NCBI GenBank assembly: GCA_902461815.1
Contig: CABPZE010000008.1
Location: 14,969 to 78,968, forward strand
Direction: 5' to 3'
DNA: 64,000 nucleotides
Origin: CAG-390 sp003523225
GTDB lineage: Bacteria > Bacillota > Clostridia > Oscillospirales > CAG-272
The first letter of the stretch is position 1. Each line of letters opens with the position of its first letter. Under the pieces are notes generated by a model. The model was given only the letters and a program-made list of their open reading frames with translations, had not been told where the DNA came from and searched no databases. A program made the translations under genes and the position numbers. Below, piece by piece: positions 16,444 to 23,640 of this stretch.

Positions 16444-16674
16444 ATGTCAAAATCAAATTTATTACCATACTATCAAGTAAAATTAACTCTACTGCGATGT
16501 AAGCTGTCTTTTCTCGAAAATCCCCCGAAAAACGAGGACGAGCATTAAGCTTGCGATACTATCCAAAAGGCGCAAGAGATAAATGAGAAAAAGATAGCAA
16601 TGCTTGATTTTGATAAAAACAAAAAGCTGTTAGAGGATTATTACAGATGGCTTGATAGAAGACGAAAAGGATAA
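16444..16674 (+). pseudogene. Small gene interrupted by one in-frame TAA
   Basis: From the ATG at 16444 (AAGGAG 7 nt upstream) the frame reads MSKSNLLPYYQVKLTLLRC and so on for 34 residues to a TAA at 16546-16548. The same frame then continues for 41 residues (ACDTIQKAQEINEKKIAML, ending WLDRRRKG) to a second TAA at 16672. The downstream part has no start or ribosome site of its own. The simplest view is a 76-residue helical protein broken by one stop codon; a functional 34-residue peptide is the alternative. I do not recognise the family. Confidence 0.55.
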
Positions 16675-16691
16675 CGAAAGGCGGTGGATAT

Positions 16692-17063
16692 ATGGAAGAT
16701 AATGTAGTTATGAGAATCATTTGCAATGAAACTAAAGCAAAGGATTTTCTTCACCGTTTGTCAATACTTTGCGAAAATAATAATTTTCAATATACAGAAA
16801 TTCAAAATGAGCCGTATTGGAAAATAGAAGGTCGCAAAGAAATGTTAATAGAATTCGGACCCGTTCCTGTATGGAATTATGGCAAATGGAGTGAAGTCTA
16901 TAAATATTTATTTGAACAACATTTTACAATAGAATATGACACGGATGAAAATATTGATTTTTGTTATTATCCCTCTCCCGAAGATTCTGAATCATATTTT
17001 GTGGTTTTCGGTATTCCGGCAAATTGTTTCTTTCCAAAGCCGTCAAAAAGCATTGTACACTAA
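16692..17063 (+). CDS. Hypothetical protein
   Basis: 123 residues from MEDNVVMRIICNETKAKDFL, with AGGCGGTGG upstream. It is soluble and acidic, with many aromatic residues (EPYWKIEGRKEMLIEFGPVP, DFCYYPSPEDSESYFVVFG), and has no signal peptide or membrane segment. I do not recognise it. It is AT-rich, starts 17 bp behind the broken small gene, and is followed by a good terminator. It is part of the accessory island between the two tRNA-Gln 3' ends. Confidence 0.6.
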   Translation: MEDNVVMRIICNETKAKDFLHRLSILCENNNFQYTEIQNEPYWKIEGRKEMLIEFGPVPVWNYGKWSEVYKYLFEQHFTIEYDTDENIDFCYYPSPEDSESYFVVFGIPANCFFPKPSKSIVH

Positions 17064-17090
17064 TGTCATCTATTTCGGTCGCCAAACACA

Positions 17091-17129
17091 AAAAAGCACA
17101 GGATGGTCTTGACCGTCCTGTGCTTTTTT
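17091..17129. terminator. Bidirectional terminator
   Basis: AAAAAGCACAGGATGG and CCGTCCTGTGCTTTTTT form a stem of about 16-18 bp with a U-run; A-runs on the other side make it work in either direction. Confidence 0.85.
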
Positions 17130-17145
17130 GATAACGGCACAAGCA

Positions 17146-17234
17146 AATTCGAACCTACTCAGATCCGGCAACGCCGGATCTGAAAGTTTTGCGCTAAGGT
17201 GAACAACAGACTTACCGTGTCAGACGCGCAAAAC
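17146..17234. repeat. 89-bp structured repeat, copy 1
   Basis: It contains a 10-bp hairpin (CAGATCCGGC-AAC-GCCGGATCTG) followed by a 9-bp inverted repeat (GTTTTGCGC ... GCGCAAAAC). It is the same length as the copy at 18619-18707 and differs at 5 positions, all transitions and all outside the paired arms. Confidence 0.9.
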
Positions 17235-17235
17235 G

Positions 17236-17263
17236 AGGTTCAGAATCCTAGTACCGCTGCCAA
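17236..17263 (+). repeat. Duplicated 3' end of tRNA-Gln (attachment-site-like)
   Basis: 21 bases, GAATCCTAGTACCGCTGCCA plus A, match tRNA-Gln 15693-15713 exactly. The preceding AGGTTC also matches, with one extra A between. No tRNA 5' part is present. This is what an integration at the tRNA would leave, with the element lying between 15713 and 17263. Confidence 0.75.
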
Positions 17264-17334
17264 CAACAAAGGACGGGGCTTCTTATGTTGTCCTTAACGG
17301 AGAATTGGCAAGCACAAAAATATCGGCAGATATA

Positions 17335-17363
17335 TTGACTTCTCTGCCAATTTGTGTTATAGT
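17335..17363 (+). promoter_or_regulatory. Promoter of the DUF559 gene
   Basis: TTGACT (17335-17340), 17-bp spacer, TATAGT (17358-17363); the start codon is 31 bp downstream. Confidence 0.75.
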
Positions 17364-17393
17364 GATTATAGAAAGTTTATTAGAGGAGTAAAT

Positions 17394-17771
17394 ATGTCAC
17401 TTGATTACAACGAAAAGAATATTACTCTTTCCAAAAATTTGCGTAAAAATGCGACACCACAAGAGAATCATTTGTGGTACGACTTCTTGTCAAAATACGA
17501 AGTAAGATTTCAACGCCAAAAGGCAATCGATAATTTTATTGCGGATTTTTATTGTCATAAAGCAAAATTGATTATTGAAATTGATGGTTCGCAGCATTAT
17601 ACCGAAGAAGGCAGATACAAGGACGAATTCAGAACCGAAATCCTTGAAGGATATGATTTGAGAGTAATCCGTTTTACTAATATACAAATCAACACAAACT
17701 TTCCGGGTGTCTGTGAGTATATCGATGCCGTCGTAAAAGCCTCCCTCCGAGAGGGAGGGGGACCGCGTTAG
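17394..17771 (+). CDS. DUF559 (Vsr-like endonuclease fold) protein
   Basis: 125 residues from MSLDYNEKNITLSKNLRKNA; AGAGGAG lies upstream. Family motifs are clear: NATPQENHLWYDFLSKY, FQRQKAIDNFIADFYC, IIEIDGSQH (catalytic Asp/Glu and His region) and LRVIRFTNIQI. Such proteins resemble the very-short-patch repair nuclease Vsr, but their biological role is unclear. The last ten residues (ASLREGGGPR) and the stop are encoded by the left end of the small inverted-repeat element at 17739-17870, so the original C-terminus has been replaced. It lies in the AT-rich island. Confidence 0.85.
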   Translation: MSLDYNEKNITLSKNLRKNATPQENHLWYDFLSKYEVRFQRQKAIDNFIADFYCHKAKLIIEIDGSQHYTEEGRYKDEFRTEILEGYDLRVIRFTNIQINTNFPGVCEYIDAVVKASLREGGGPR

Positions 17772-17870
17772 CGGTGGAAGGAGCCTGCGTTACTTTGAGT
17801 TTGTGTTAATTCCATTGTAGCGCATTCTCCCTCAGTCAGCTTCGCTGACAGCTCCCTCCCGGAGGGAGCC
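17739..17870. mobile_element. 132-bp MITE-like inverted-repeat element
   Basis: The left end (17739-17757, GCCTCCCTCCGAGAGGGAG) and the complement of the right end (17852-17870) match at 17 of 19 positions. Inside each end is a second hairpin: ACCGC-GTTA-GCGGT on the left and GTCAGC-TTC-GCTGAC on the right. It has no coding capacity apart from ending the DUF559 gene. Very similar CTCCCTC hairpin repeats are common in Clostridia as far as I recall. Confidence 0.7.
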
Positions 17871-17988
17871 TATGGTTGCGCTCGTGCATCTTTAGGGGTA
17901 TGGGCTTTTTGTCCATGTGCCTTTGTAATGCAAAGGCGAAACTGGCAAAAACAGAGCGATAAGAATTTATTTAGAGGATGATGAAACG

Positions 17989-18432
17989 ATGGATAATAAA
18001 TTGTTTATTACGCTTGGCTTGCTTGCTATCCTCTTTGATTTTTCTGTTTGTTTTTTTATTAGACAAATGATTTGGTCTATTGTATGGTGTGATAAAGGCG
18101 GAAAATACAATAGATTAATGAAGCTAAAGCAAGGACAAAATATATTTTCCAGATTAAAAATGAAATATCTTCAAAGTTTTCTGCATCAAAATATCAAACC
18201 GTTTCATTTTTGGATGAATGCGAAGCGTATTCATTTCGCAATAATGGTCATTCACATATTTGCTGTCGTGGGCTTTACAATTTTTTATCACTCCATATCC
18301 AAAATCGCTAATATTTATTGTATGGGATATTTAATCTTATCTTTTTTATTCAATGTTGTATGTGTATTTCAATTTGATATAAACAGAAACACAAAATATG
18401 ATCGCATGCGTATTTCAAAAAAGATGAAATAA
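17989..18432 (+). CDS. Hypothetical membrane protein
   Basis: 147 residues; AGAGGATG lies 9 nt upstream. There is one hydrophobic segment at the N-terminus (LFITLGLLAILFDFSVCFFI) and two in the second half (IHFAIMVIHIFAVVGFTIFY, MGYLILSFLFNVVCVFQF), separated by a basic loop. I do not recognise the family. Base composition is AT-rich and matches the island rather than ilvE downstream. Confidence 0.6.
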   Translation: MDNKLFITLGLLAILFDFSVCFFIRQMIWSIVWCDKGGKYNRLMKLKQGQNIFSRLKMKYLQSFLHQNIKPFHFWMNAKRIHFAIMVIHIFAVVGFTIFYHSISKIANIYCMGYLILSFLFNVVCVFQFDINRNTKYDRMRISKKMK

Positions 18433-18466
18433 TAAACCGTCAAATCCCAATTTATCGAGCAGAAGG

Positions 18467-18502
18467 CCCCGGCAGACCTTGAAAAATCTGCCGGGGTTTT
18501 TA
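18467..18502 (+). terminator. Terminator after the membrane protein gene
   Basis: CCCCGGCAGA and TCTGCCGGGG form a 10-bp stem followed by TTTTTATTT. Confidence 0.9.
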
Positions 18503-18618
18503 TTTGTTTACTGCGGATCAAAATAAACTAACCTATTTATGAGGATGAACCGTTTGATGATTCCTCCGATAAGCACATCACCATTTCCCGTCCTTTGTTG
18601 TTGATAGTGACACCCCAT

Positions 18619-18707
18619 AATTCGAACCTACTCAGATCCGGCAACGCCGGATCTGAAGGTTTTGCGCCAAGGTGAATAACGGATTTACCGTGTCAGACGC
18701 GCAAAAC
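18619..18707. repeat. 89-bp structured repeat, copy 2
   Basis: Second copy of the element at 17146-17234, same orientation, 94% identical, with both stems intact. From 18503 to 19078 I find no gene; the stretch 18708-19020 has no start with a ribosome site and may be a decayed coding remnant. Confidence 0.9.
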
Positions 18708-19078
18708 AGTAAATTCATATCGTTTCGCGCCGGACAGATCCTTGTTACACAGTAAGGCTCAAATGAGCTCGTCGTAGATCATACGTATATCATACGCAAT
18801 ATCGTTTTCTCCCTGTGGTTATTCTCGATCCGGTTTCTCCCCGCAGCTACTCTCCGGGTCGCACTCAAAGCCCAGGGGGTTTCCTGGCTTTTAGTTTTTC
18901 TCCTCTCCAAGCCGATTTTTCAGCACATTACCGCAACCGGCTTCGGTCTTTCTATGACATTCTGCACACGGATGTTCTTGTGCAGAGGTGTAAGCTATCG
19001 TGACATCAATGTTTTATGCAGAAGGGCGGAATTATGAATTATTTTGTTTCTTAAATTTCATTTTTCGTATATTTTCAG

Positions 19079-19110
19079 GCGCGGGATGCGCGCTACGGCG
19101 CATCCCGCGC
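19079..19110. other. 12-bp GC-rich hairpin upstream of ilvE
   Basis: GCGCGGGATGCG and CGCATCCCGCGC pair perfectly around an 8-nt loop, ending 10 bp before the ilvE -35 box. No U-run follows in either direction. It could be a protein-binding palindrome or an end signal for upstream transcription. Confidence 0.45.
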
Positions 19111-19120
19111 AATTCCGCTA

Positions 19121-19149
19121 TTGACAAAAAGCATAAACGGTGATACAAT
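19121..19149 (+). promoter_or_regulatory. Promoter of ilvE
   Basis: TTGACA (19121-19126), 17-bp spacer, TACAAT (19144-19149). The untranslated leader is about 105 nt, and I see no T-box core motif in it. Confidence 0.85.
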
Positions 19150-19260
19150 ATCTTTGATTAATGAAAAGGACAACCGGTGAGGGATGCGCGTTTCCGATCC
19201 GGTCAGTCCGGAATTTTTATAATTATGCAAAGCGGCGCACTGACGCCGCGGGAGAGCAGG

Positions 19261-20289
19261 ATGGAAAAGAAAAATCTTGATTGGGCAAATATCGGCTTCG
19301 GATACGTCAGGACCGAGAACCGCTTTGTCGCCGAATACCACAACGGCGAGTGGGGCGAGGGACGCCTCACCGACAACGCCGAGGTAACGATAAGCGAAAG
19401 CGCCTGCGTTTTGCAGTACGCACAGACCGCATTTGAAGGTCTTAAGGCATATGAAACCGCGGACGGACGGATCGTTTGCTTCCGCCCTGACCTTAACGCC
19501 GCACGTATGGCGGACTCCTGCCGCCGCATGATGATGCCGGTGTACAGTGAGGAAAAATTCCTTGACGCCGTTGACCGCGTGGTTGCCGCCAACGCCGCAT
19601 ATGTGCCGCCCTACGGCACGGGCGCTTCCCTTTATCTGCGCCCCTTTATGTTCGGCACGACTCCGGTCGTGGGCGTGAAACCCGCAAACGATTTTGAATT
19701 CCGCATTTTTGTTACTCCGGTCGGACCTTATTTCAAGGGCGGAGCAAAGCCGCTGCGCCTGCGCGTCAGCGATTACGACCGCGCCGCTCCTCACGGTACA
19801 GGTCACATCAAGGCGGGACTCAACTATGCCATGAGCCTTTACCAGACCGTTGACGCTCACGAGCAGGGCTTTGACGAAAACCTTTATCTTGACCCGATGA
19901 GCCGCACCTTTATCGAGGAGACGGGCGGAGCCAATATTATCTTCATTTCCCGTGACGGAAAGCTGGTAACGCCGAAATCCGACTCTATACTCCCCTCTAT
20001 CACCCGCCGCTCGCTGCTCTATATTGCCGCGAATATTCTCGGCATGGAGGTCGAGGAGCGCCCCGTCGCCTTTGACGAGGTAAAGGATTTTGTCGAGTGC
20101 GGACTTTGCGGCACTGCCGCGGTTATATCTCCCGTCGGAATGATATCCGACCACGGAAAAGAGATATACCTGCCCTCCGGCATGGAGCAGATGGGACCCG
20201 TGACAAAGAAGCTGTACGATACCTTCCGCGGTATTCAGCTTGGCACCGCCCCCTCCCCCGAGGGCTGGCTGCGTGAGATCAGACTGTAA
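19261..20289 (+). CDS. ilvE: Branched-chain amino acid aminotransferase
   Basis: 342 residues from MEKKNLDWANIGFGYVRTEN; an in-frame ATG 28 codons upstream is not preceded by a ribosome site. It is a fold-type IV PLP enzyme of the type II BCAT group. Motifs include AQTAFEGLKAY, YLRPFMFGT, the catalytic Lys in GHIKAGLNYAMSLYQ, FIEETGGANIIFI and CGTAAVISPVG. It interconverts Leu, Ile and Val with their 2-oxoacids using glutamate/2-oxoglutarate, so it draws on the glutamate made by the neighbouring GOGAT operon. It is a single-gene unit with its own promoter and terminator. Confidence 0.95.
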   Translation: MEKKNLDWANIGFGYVRTENRFVAEYHNGEWGEGRLTDNAEVTISESACVLQYAQTAFEGLKAYETADGRIVCFRPDLNAARMADSCRRMMMPVYSEEKFLDAVDRVVAANAAYVPPYGTGASLYLRPFMFGTTPVVGVKPANDFEFRIFVTPVGPYFKGGAKPLRLRVSDYDRAAPHGTGHIKAGLNYAMSLYQTVDAHEQGFDENLYLDPMSRTFIEETGGANIIFISRDGKLVTPKSDSILPSITRRSLLYIAANILGMEVEERPVAFDEVKDFVECGLCGTAAVISPVGMISDHGKEIYLPSGMEQMGPVTKKLYDTFRGIQLGTAPSPEGWLREIRL

Positions 20290-20320
20290 AAACAAAAAAC
20301 ATAGAATTATAAAGTATAAA

Positions 20321-20360
20321 GCAAAATGCTGCCGCGCAACGCACGGCAGCATTTTGCTTT
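20321..20360 (+). terminator. Terminator of ilvE
   Basis: A 14-bp perfect stem (GCAAAATGCTGCCG and complement) followed by TTTATTG. The next 180 bp hold nothing I recognise. Confidence 0.9.
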
Positions 20361-20536
20361 ATTGTCCCGGTAAAGTATTCAACGAATGATACTCGTAGTT
20401 GACGTCGTATAAGTCCGATTGAACACACAGCCGTCATACATGCCTGTAAAGGAGCTGTACTTGCATACGTTACAAACGCAATAAAGCAGTTGATGTCCAG
20501 AGGCTGTTGTCATACTTTCAGGACTGATGGCTCCCG

Positions 20537-21238
20537 TCACTGCTCCTTCCACGGCTTTGTTCCGGAGAGCCAGCCGTTTTCGACCCAGTACTGCTTTTCC
20601 GCCGGGGACGCTCCCCAGCCCGCCTTCTGCATTCCGCCGTAGAACCAAAAGAGAAAGCGTGTCCTTACACCGACGTGTGCTTTTTTCCGGCGCGACAGCT
20701 TATGCGCCAGCCTTTTTATGTCTTTTTCTATTCCCGCTTTCTTTTTTGGCGGGATCATATCCCACCTCATGGCGTTTACAACGGCGGCGTAGGTGTGGAC
20801 TTCGGGTATGCCCCAGTTTATCAGATTGCCCGCTATCAGCTTTGCGGCTTTTTTTGCCCCGGCTCCGGCGGCGGTGGAGATTACCACTGCTTTTTTTGAA
20901 AACATTTCCCGCGGCGGCTTGTGCGTCAGCCAGTTTGTAAAGAACAGGTCAAGAAACGCTTTCATGGGCGCCGAGGGCATCATGCAGTAATTGGGGCTGG
21001 TAAAGACAAGCAGCTCCGCCTCCAGCATATCACGCAGTATCGGCTCTTTTTCCTTCCAATACGGGCAGCGCGCCCGGTCCTCAAGACAGGCGAAGCAGCC
21101 GCTGCAGAAGTGGTCAAGGTCTCTCGGAAGGAAGTATTCCCTGACCTCCTTTTCACCCTCGAGCGATTCAAGCAGCATCTTGCCGATATTCCACGTGCTG
21201 CCTTTGTGGTTTTGTCCGTTGATAACAACTATTTTCAT
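20537..21238 (-). CDS. NAD(P)H-dependent flavin oxidoreductase (flavodoxin-like fold)
   Basis: 233 residues with an AGAGAGGAAA ribosome site. The N-terminus MKIVVINGQNHKGSTWNIGK is the phosphate-binding loop of the FMN reductase/flavodoxin-like superfamily. DHFCSGCFACL recalls the cysteine motif of iron-sulfur flavoproteins, and FTSPNYCMMPSAPMKAFLDL is the second conserved loop. The tail ends KQYWVENGWL, common in clostridial members. It probably reduces small quinones or flavins in the cytoplasm. It is the third gene behind the GntR regulator, 45 bp after the truncated ABC gene. Confidence 0.82.
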   Translation of the reverse strand: MKIVVINGQNHKGSTWNIGKMLLESLEGEKEVREYFLPRDLDHFCSGCFACLEDRARCPYWKEKEPILRDMLEAELLVFTSPNYCMMPSAPMKAFLDLFFTNWLTHKPPREMFSKKAVVISTAAGAGAKKAAKLIAGNLINWGIPEVHTYAAVVNAMRWDMIPPKKKAGIEKDIKRLAHKLSRRKKAHVGVRTRFLFWFYGGMQKAGWGASPAEKQYWVENGWLSGTKPWKEQ

Positions 21239-21283
21239 TTTGTTTCCTCTCTGCCGTCGTGTCGGAACGCAGATTTTTGAAAG

Positions 21284-21865
21284 TTACGGTTCGCTTTTGT
21301 ACCAATTCAGCACCGGAAAAAGAGCTTCCTCGCTGACGCGGTTGCCGCCGTGCAGCATCAGCTCCAGCATATCATCCTCGTCGGGAGTACGCTCCTTTTT
21401 GTTTTCAAGCGTTTTGCCTGCGGCTTTGGACATTACCGACATCATGAACCGGTATATCCCGCGCAGCCGGGCTTTCATTCCGGTTGAAAACTTCCTTATC
21501 TGTTTGTCCTCGGGCAGACTGTATTTCCGGCACGCGTCAGTAAATGCCTGCCGGTCAAAGCAGTCATACATTCTGCCGAGTATCTTTGCGCAGTCCCCGG
21601 GCGTCAGGTAGCTGCTGAAGCCGGAATCCGAAAGGGCAACGCCTATCTGCTGTTTGTCCTCCGGCGTAAGGGCTGACGCAGCTTTTCCGAATACGGTGAC
21701 ACTTCCGCCGTCCGGCTTTACAAGCCCCAGAATGACTTTTATCACAGTGCTTTTTCCTGCTCCGTTTTTTTCCACAAGCCCGGTTATCCGCCCGTCGGGG
21801 ATGTCAAGCGTTACGTCCAAAGAGAGATCCTTGTAATTCTTTTTCAGTTCTTTTACAGATACCAT
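21284..21865 (-). pseudogene. Truncated ABC transporter ATP-binding protein lacking Walker B
   Basis: 193 residues. The first ~145 match an ABC ATPase: Walker A GLVEKNGAGKST, Q-loop region QQIGVALSDSGF, and signature RKFSTGMKARLRG. Straight after the signature the sequence leaves the family (GIYRFMMSVMSKAAGKTLEN to the end); Walker B, D-loop and H-loop are missing and the usual length of ~230-300 is not reached. No permease gene follows. The likely history is an internal deletion joining the ATPase front half to the end of another gene. It overlaps the regulon of the GntR gene upstream (3 bp gap). It should not hydrolyse ATP normally. Confidence 0.7.
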
Positions 21866-21867
21866 GC

Positions 21868-22239
21868 TCAGTCCTCCAATAAGATATCAGTTATCTGCCG
21901 TATCTCCTCGGGACTCATGCCGACAGACTTGGCTTTTTCCAGCGCCTTGGCGAGATCCTCCTCCACCGCCTTGCGTCTTGCTTCCAATGCAAGCGCGCGG
22001 TTGGTCGGCATAACGTAAGTTCCTTTTCCGTGCACGGTCACCACAAAGCCGTCTTCCTCCAGCTTGTCATAGGCTTTTTTTACGGTAAGGGAGCTTATCT
22101 TCAGTGTTCCGGAAAGCGCCCTTACGGAGGGCAGTGCCTCTCCCTCACTGAGCTTTCCGGTAATTATCCGGTCTTTTATCTGATCGACCAACTGCTCATA
22201 GATGGGTATCATGGAAGCATTGTTCAGAATTATCTGCAT
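21868..22239 (-). CDS. GntR-family transcriptional regulator (YtrA type)
   Basis: 123 residues from MQIILNNASMIPIYEQLVDQ; GGAGGTG precedes this ATG. A winged helix covers about residues 10-75 (GKLSEGEALPSVRALSGTLK, SSLTVKKAYDKLEEDGFVV). A short helical tail of about 45 residues replaces a large effector domain, as in the YtrA subgroup, which usually represses its own ABC-transporter operon. Here the ABC gene behind it is broken. The promoter contains two AACAGTAT direct repeats that could be its operator. Confidence 0.88.
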   Translation of the reverse strand: MQIILNNASMIPIYEQLVDQIKDRIITGKLSEGEALPSVRALSGTLKISSLTVKKAYDKLEEDGFVVTVHGKGTYVMPTNRALALEARRKAVEEDLAKALEKAKSVGMSPEEIRQITDILLED

Positions 22240-22263
22240 CTTGTCACCTCCGGTTTTGCACAT

Positions 22264-22292
22264 AGTATATCACATTTGCATACTGTTGTCAA
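22264..22292 (-). promoter_or_regulatory. Promoter and possible operator of the GntR operon
   Basis: On the minus strand TTGACA (22292-22287), 17-bp spacer, TATACT (22269-22264). AACAGTAT occurs twice at the -35 region (about 22281-22306), a candidate operator. Confidence 0.75.
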
Positions 22293-22299
22293 CTGTTAT

Positions 22300-22850
22300 A
22301 TACTGTTTATTCGAGAAAATATGCAGTAAGCCGTGGCAGCCGCCTGACTCACAGACAAACGGCAAAAGTTTTCTTTTTTAGTGGATTTGCGTACTGAGCC
22401 GCTGGCGTCACCGCAGAAACGGCGGCGGGCGGATTGGGACTGCATTTTCCGGGCTTTGCGGGTGTGCGGAACGCGCTGGGGCATAAGATGTGGGGATGGC
22501 AGAAAAATGTATGTTTTTTAAGGAAAAAAATTTATTTTTTCCAGTATGACCTCTTGTTTTTCTTTTGAAAATGTGATAAACTTTTATTAATTATAGTGTG
22601 TTACTATGCCCAAAAACGGGTGTGCTCCACTTTCTGTCGCTTTTCCCGCGAAACAGACCGCACCTTGGTTACGGACAAGCGCTGACGCGGGACAGAACCG
22701 CTGCCTTGCGGCTGAGGGCGGCAGTCCGGCTGATAATATCTTTTGCTTATTATACATATGGAAGAAAATAAAGGCCTGCCCCGCGTTCGGAAGGGATAGA
22801 TGTGTCCGGCAGATATTTTCTTTTGTGTTGACACATAAGGGGGCAAGCAG
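22300..22850 (+). other. Gene-free leader region ahead of the polysaccharide locus
   Basis: About 550 bp without a credible gene. It holds an A/T hairpin (GGAAAAAA-ATTTA-TTTTTTCC, 22522-22542), an AT-rich stretch around 22570-22600 that could be a promoter, and then about 250 bp with several GC-rich stems before the first glycosyltransferase. A long untranslated leader suits processive antitermination of long polysaccharide operons, but I find no recognisable riboswitch core. Confidence 0.35.
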
Positions 22851-23618
22851 GTGGATAATATTCAATCTGAAATATCTATTGTAATACCTACATACAATGC
22901 AGAATCGACCCTTGAAAATGCAGTTTCTTCTGTCATCGGGCAGAGCTTTGAAAATTGGGAGCTTATTATTGCAGATGACGCATCCTCTGACGGAACGGTG
23001 AGGCTGGCGCGGGAGCTTGAGAGCCGCGATGGGCGCATACGCGTCGTTGAGAGCAAGGTCAATAAAGGCGTGGCTGAAATGCGGAATTACGGAGTTTCGC
23101 TCAGCAGGGGACAGTATGTGGCGTTTCTTGATTCCGACGACACATGGCACCCCGACAAGCTGATTATCCAGCTTGGCAGGATGCGCGATACGGACGCCAG
23201 CCTTTGCTACACCTCATACGCGCTTGTGAACGCGAGCGGCAAAAAGGCGCGCGCGGACTACATCGTGCCGGATGAGACGGATTATCCTTCCATGCTGCGC
23301 GAAAACGTGATAGGCTGTTCCACCGTGCTGATCTCGGCAGAGGTAGCCAGAAGCCATCCGTTTTCAACCGAAGCTTACCACGAGGACTATGTGCTTTGGC
23401 TGCAGCTCCTGCGGGAAGGTCACAGGGCGGTTGGCTGCAAAGAGGTGCTGACCGACTGGTGCTACCACGACGGCTCACGCTCGTACAACAAATTACGAAG
23501 TCTGCAAAAGCGCTGGGAGGTCTACCGCAAGGTGCTTAAGCTGCCGCTTATGAAAAGCATCAGCTGTACCTGCAGCTATGCGATCGCGGGACTCAGAAAA
23601 TACAATTCTTATGACTGA
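22851..23618 (+). CDS. Glycosyltransferase family 2
   Basis: 255 residues, GTG start with AAGGGGG 7-8 nt upstream. GT-A fold motifs: ISIVIPTYNAESTLENAVSS, WELIIADDASSDGT, and the metal-binding LDSDDTWHPDKL (DXD region). The C-terminal part (HEDYVLWLQLLREG) is typical of capsule and exopolysaccharide glycosyltransferases. It transfers a sugar from a nucleotide donor to a lipid-linked intermediate. It opens the polysaccharide locus; no initiating phosphoglycosyltransferase precedes it. Confidence 0.9.
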   Translation: MDNIQSEISIVIPTYNAESTLENAVSSVIGQSFENWELIIADDASSDGTVRLARELESRDGRIRVVESKVNKGVAEMRNYGVSLSRGQYVAFLDSDDTWHPDKLIIQLGRMRDTDASLCYTSYALVNASGKKARADYIVPDETDYPSMLRENVIGCSTVLISAEVARSHPFSTEAYHEDYVLWLQLLREGHRAVGCKEVLTDWCYHDGSRSYNKLRSLQKRWEVYRKVLKLPLMKSISCTCSYAIAGLRKYNSYD

Positions 23619-23640
23619 CTTGAGAGGATAATTATAGCAC

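Noticed and set aside
17236..17263. A second tRNA-Gln
   Set aside because: Only the T-arm and acceptor 3' strand are present; upstream is the 89-bp repeat, so no cloverleaf can form.
19093..20352. Minus-strand frame of 419 codons opposite ilvE
   Set aside because: ilvE has all BCAT motifs, promoter and terminator; the antisense frame spans the terminator and has no motif.
22587..23150. Minus-strand frame of 187 codons at the start of the polysaccharide locus
   Set aside because: It covers the leader and the first glycosyltransferase in antisense; no motif and no start signal.
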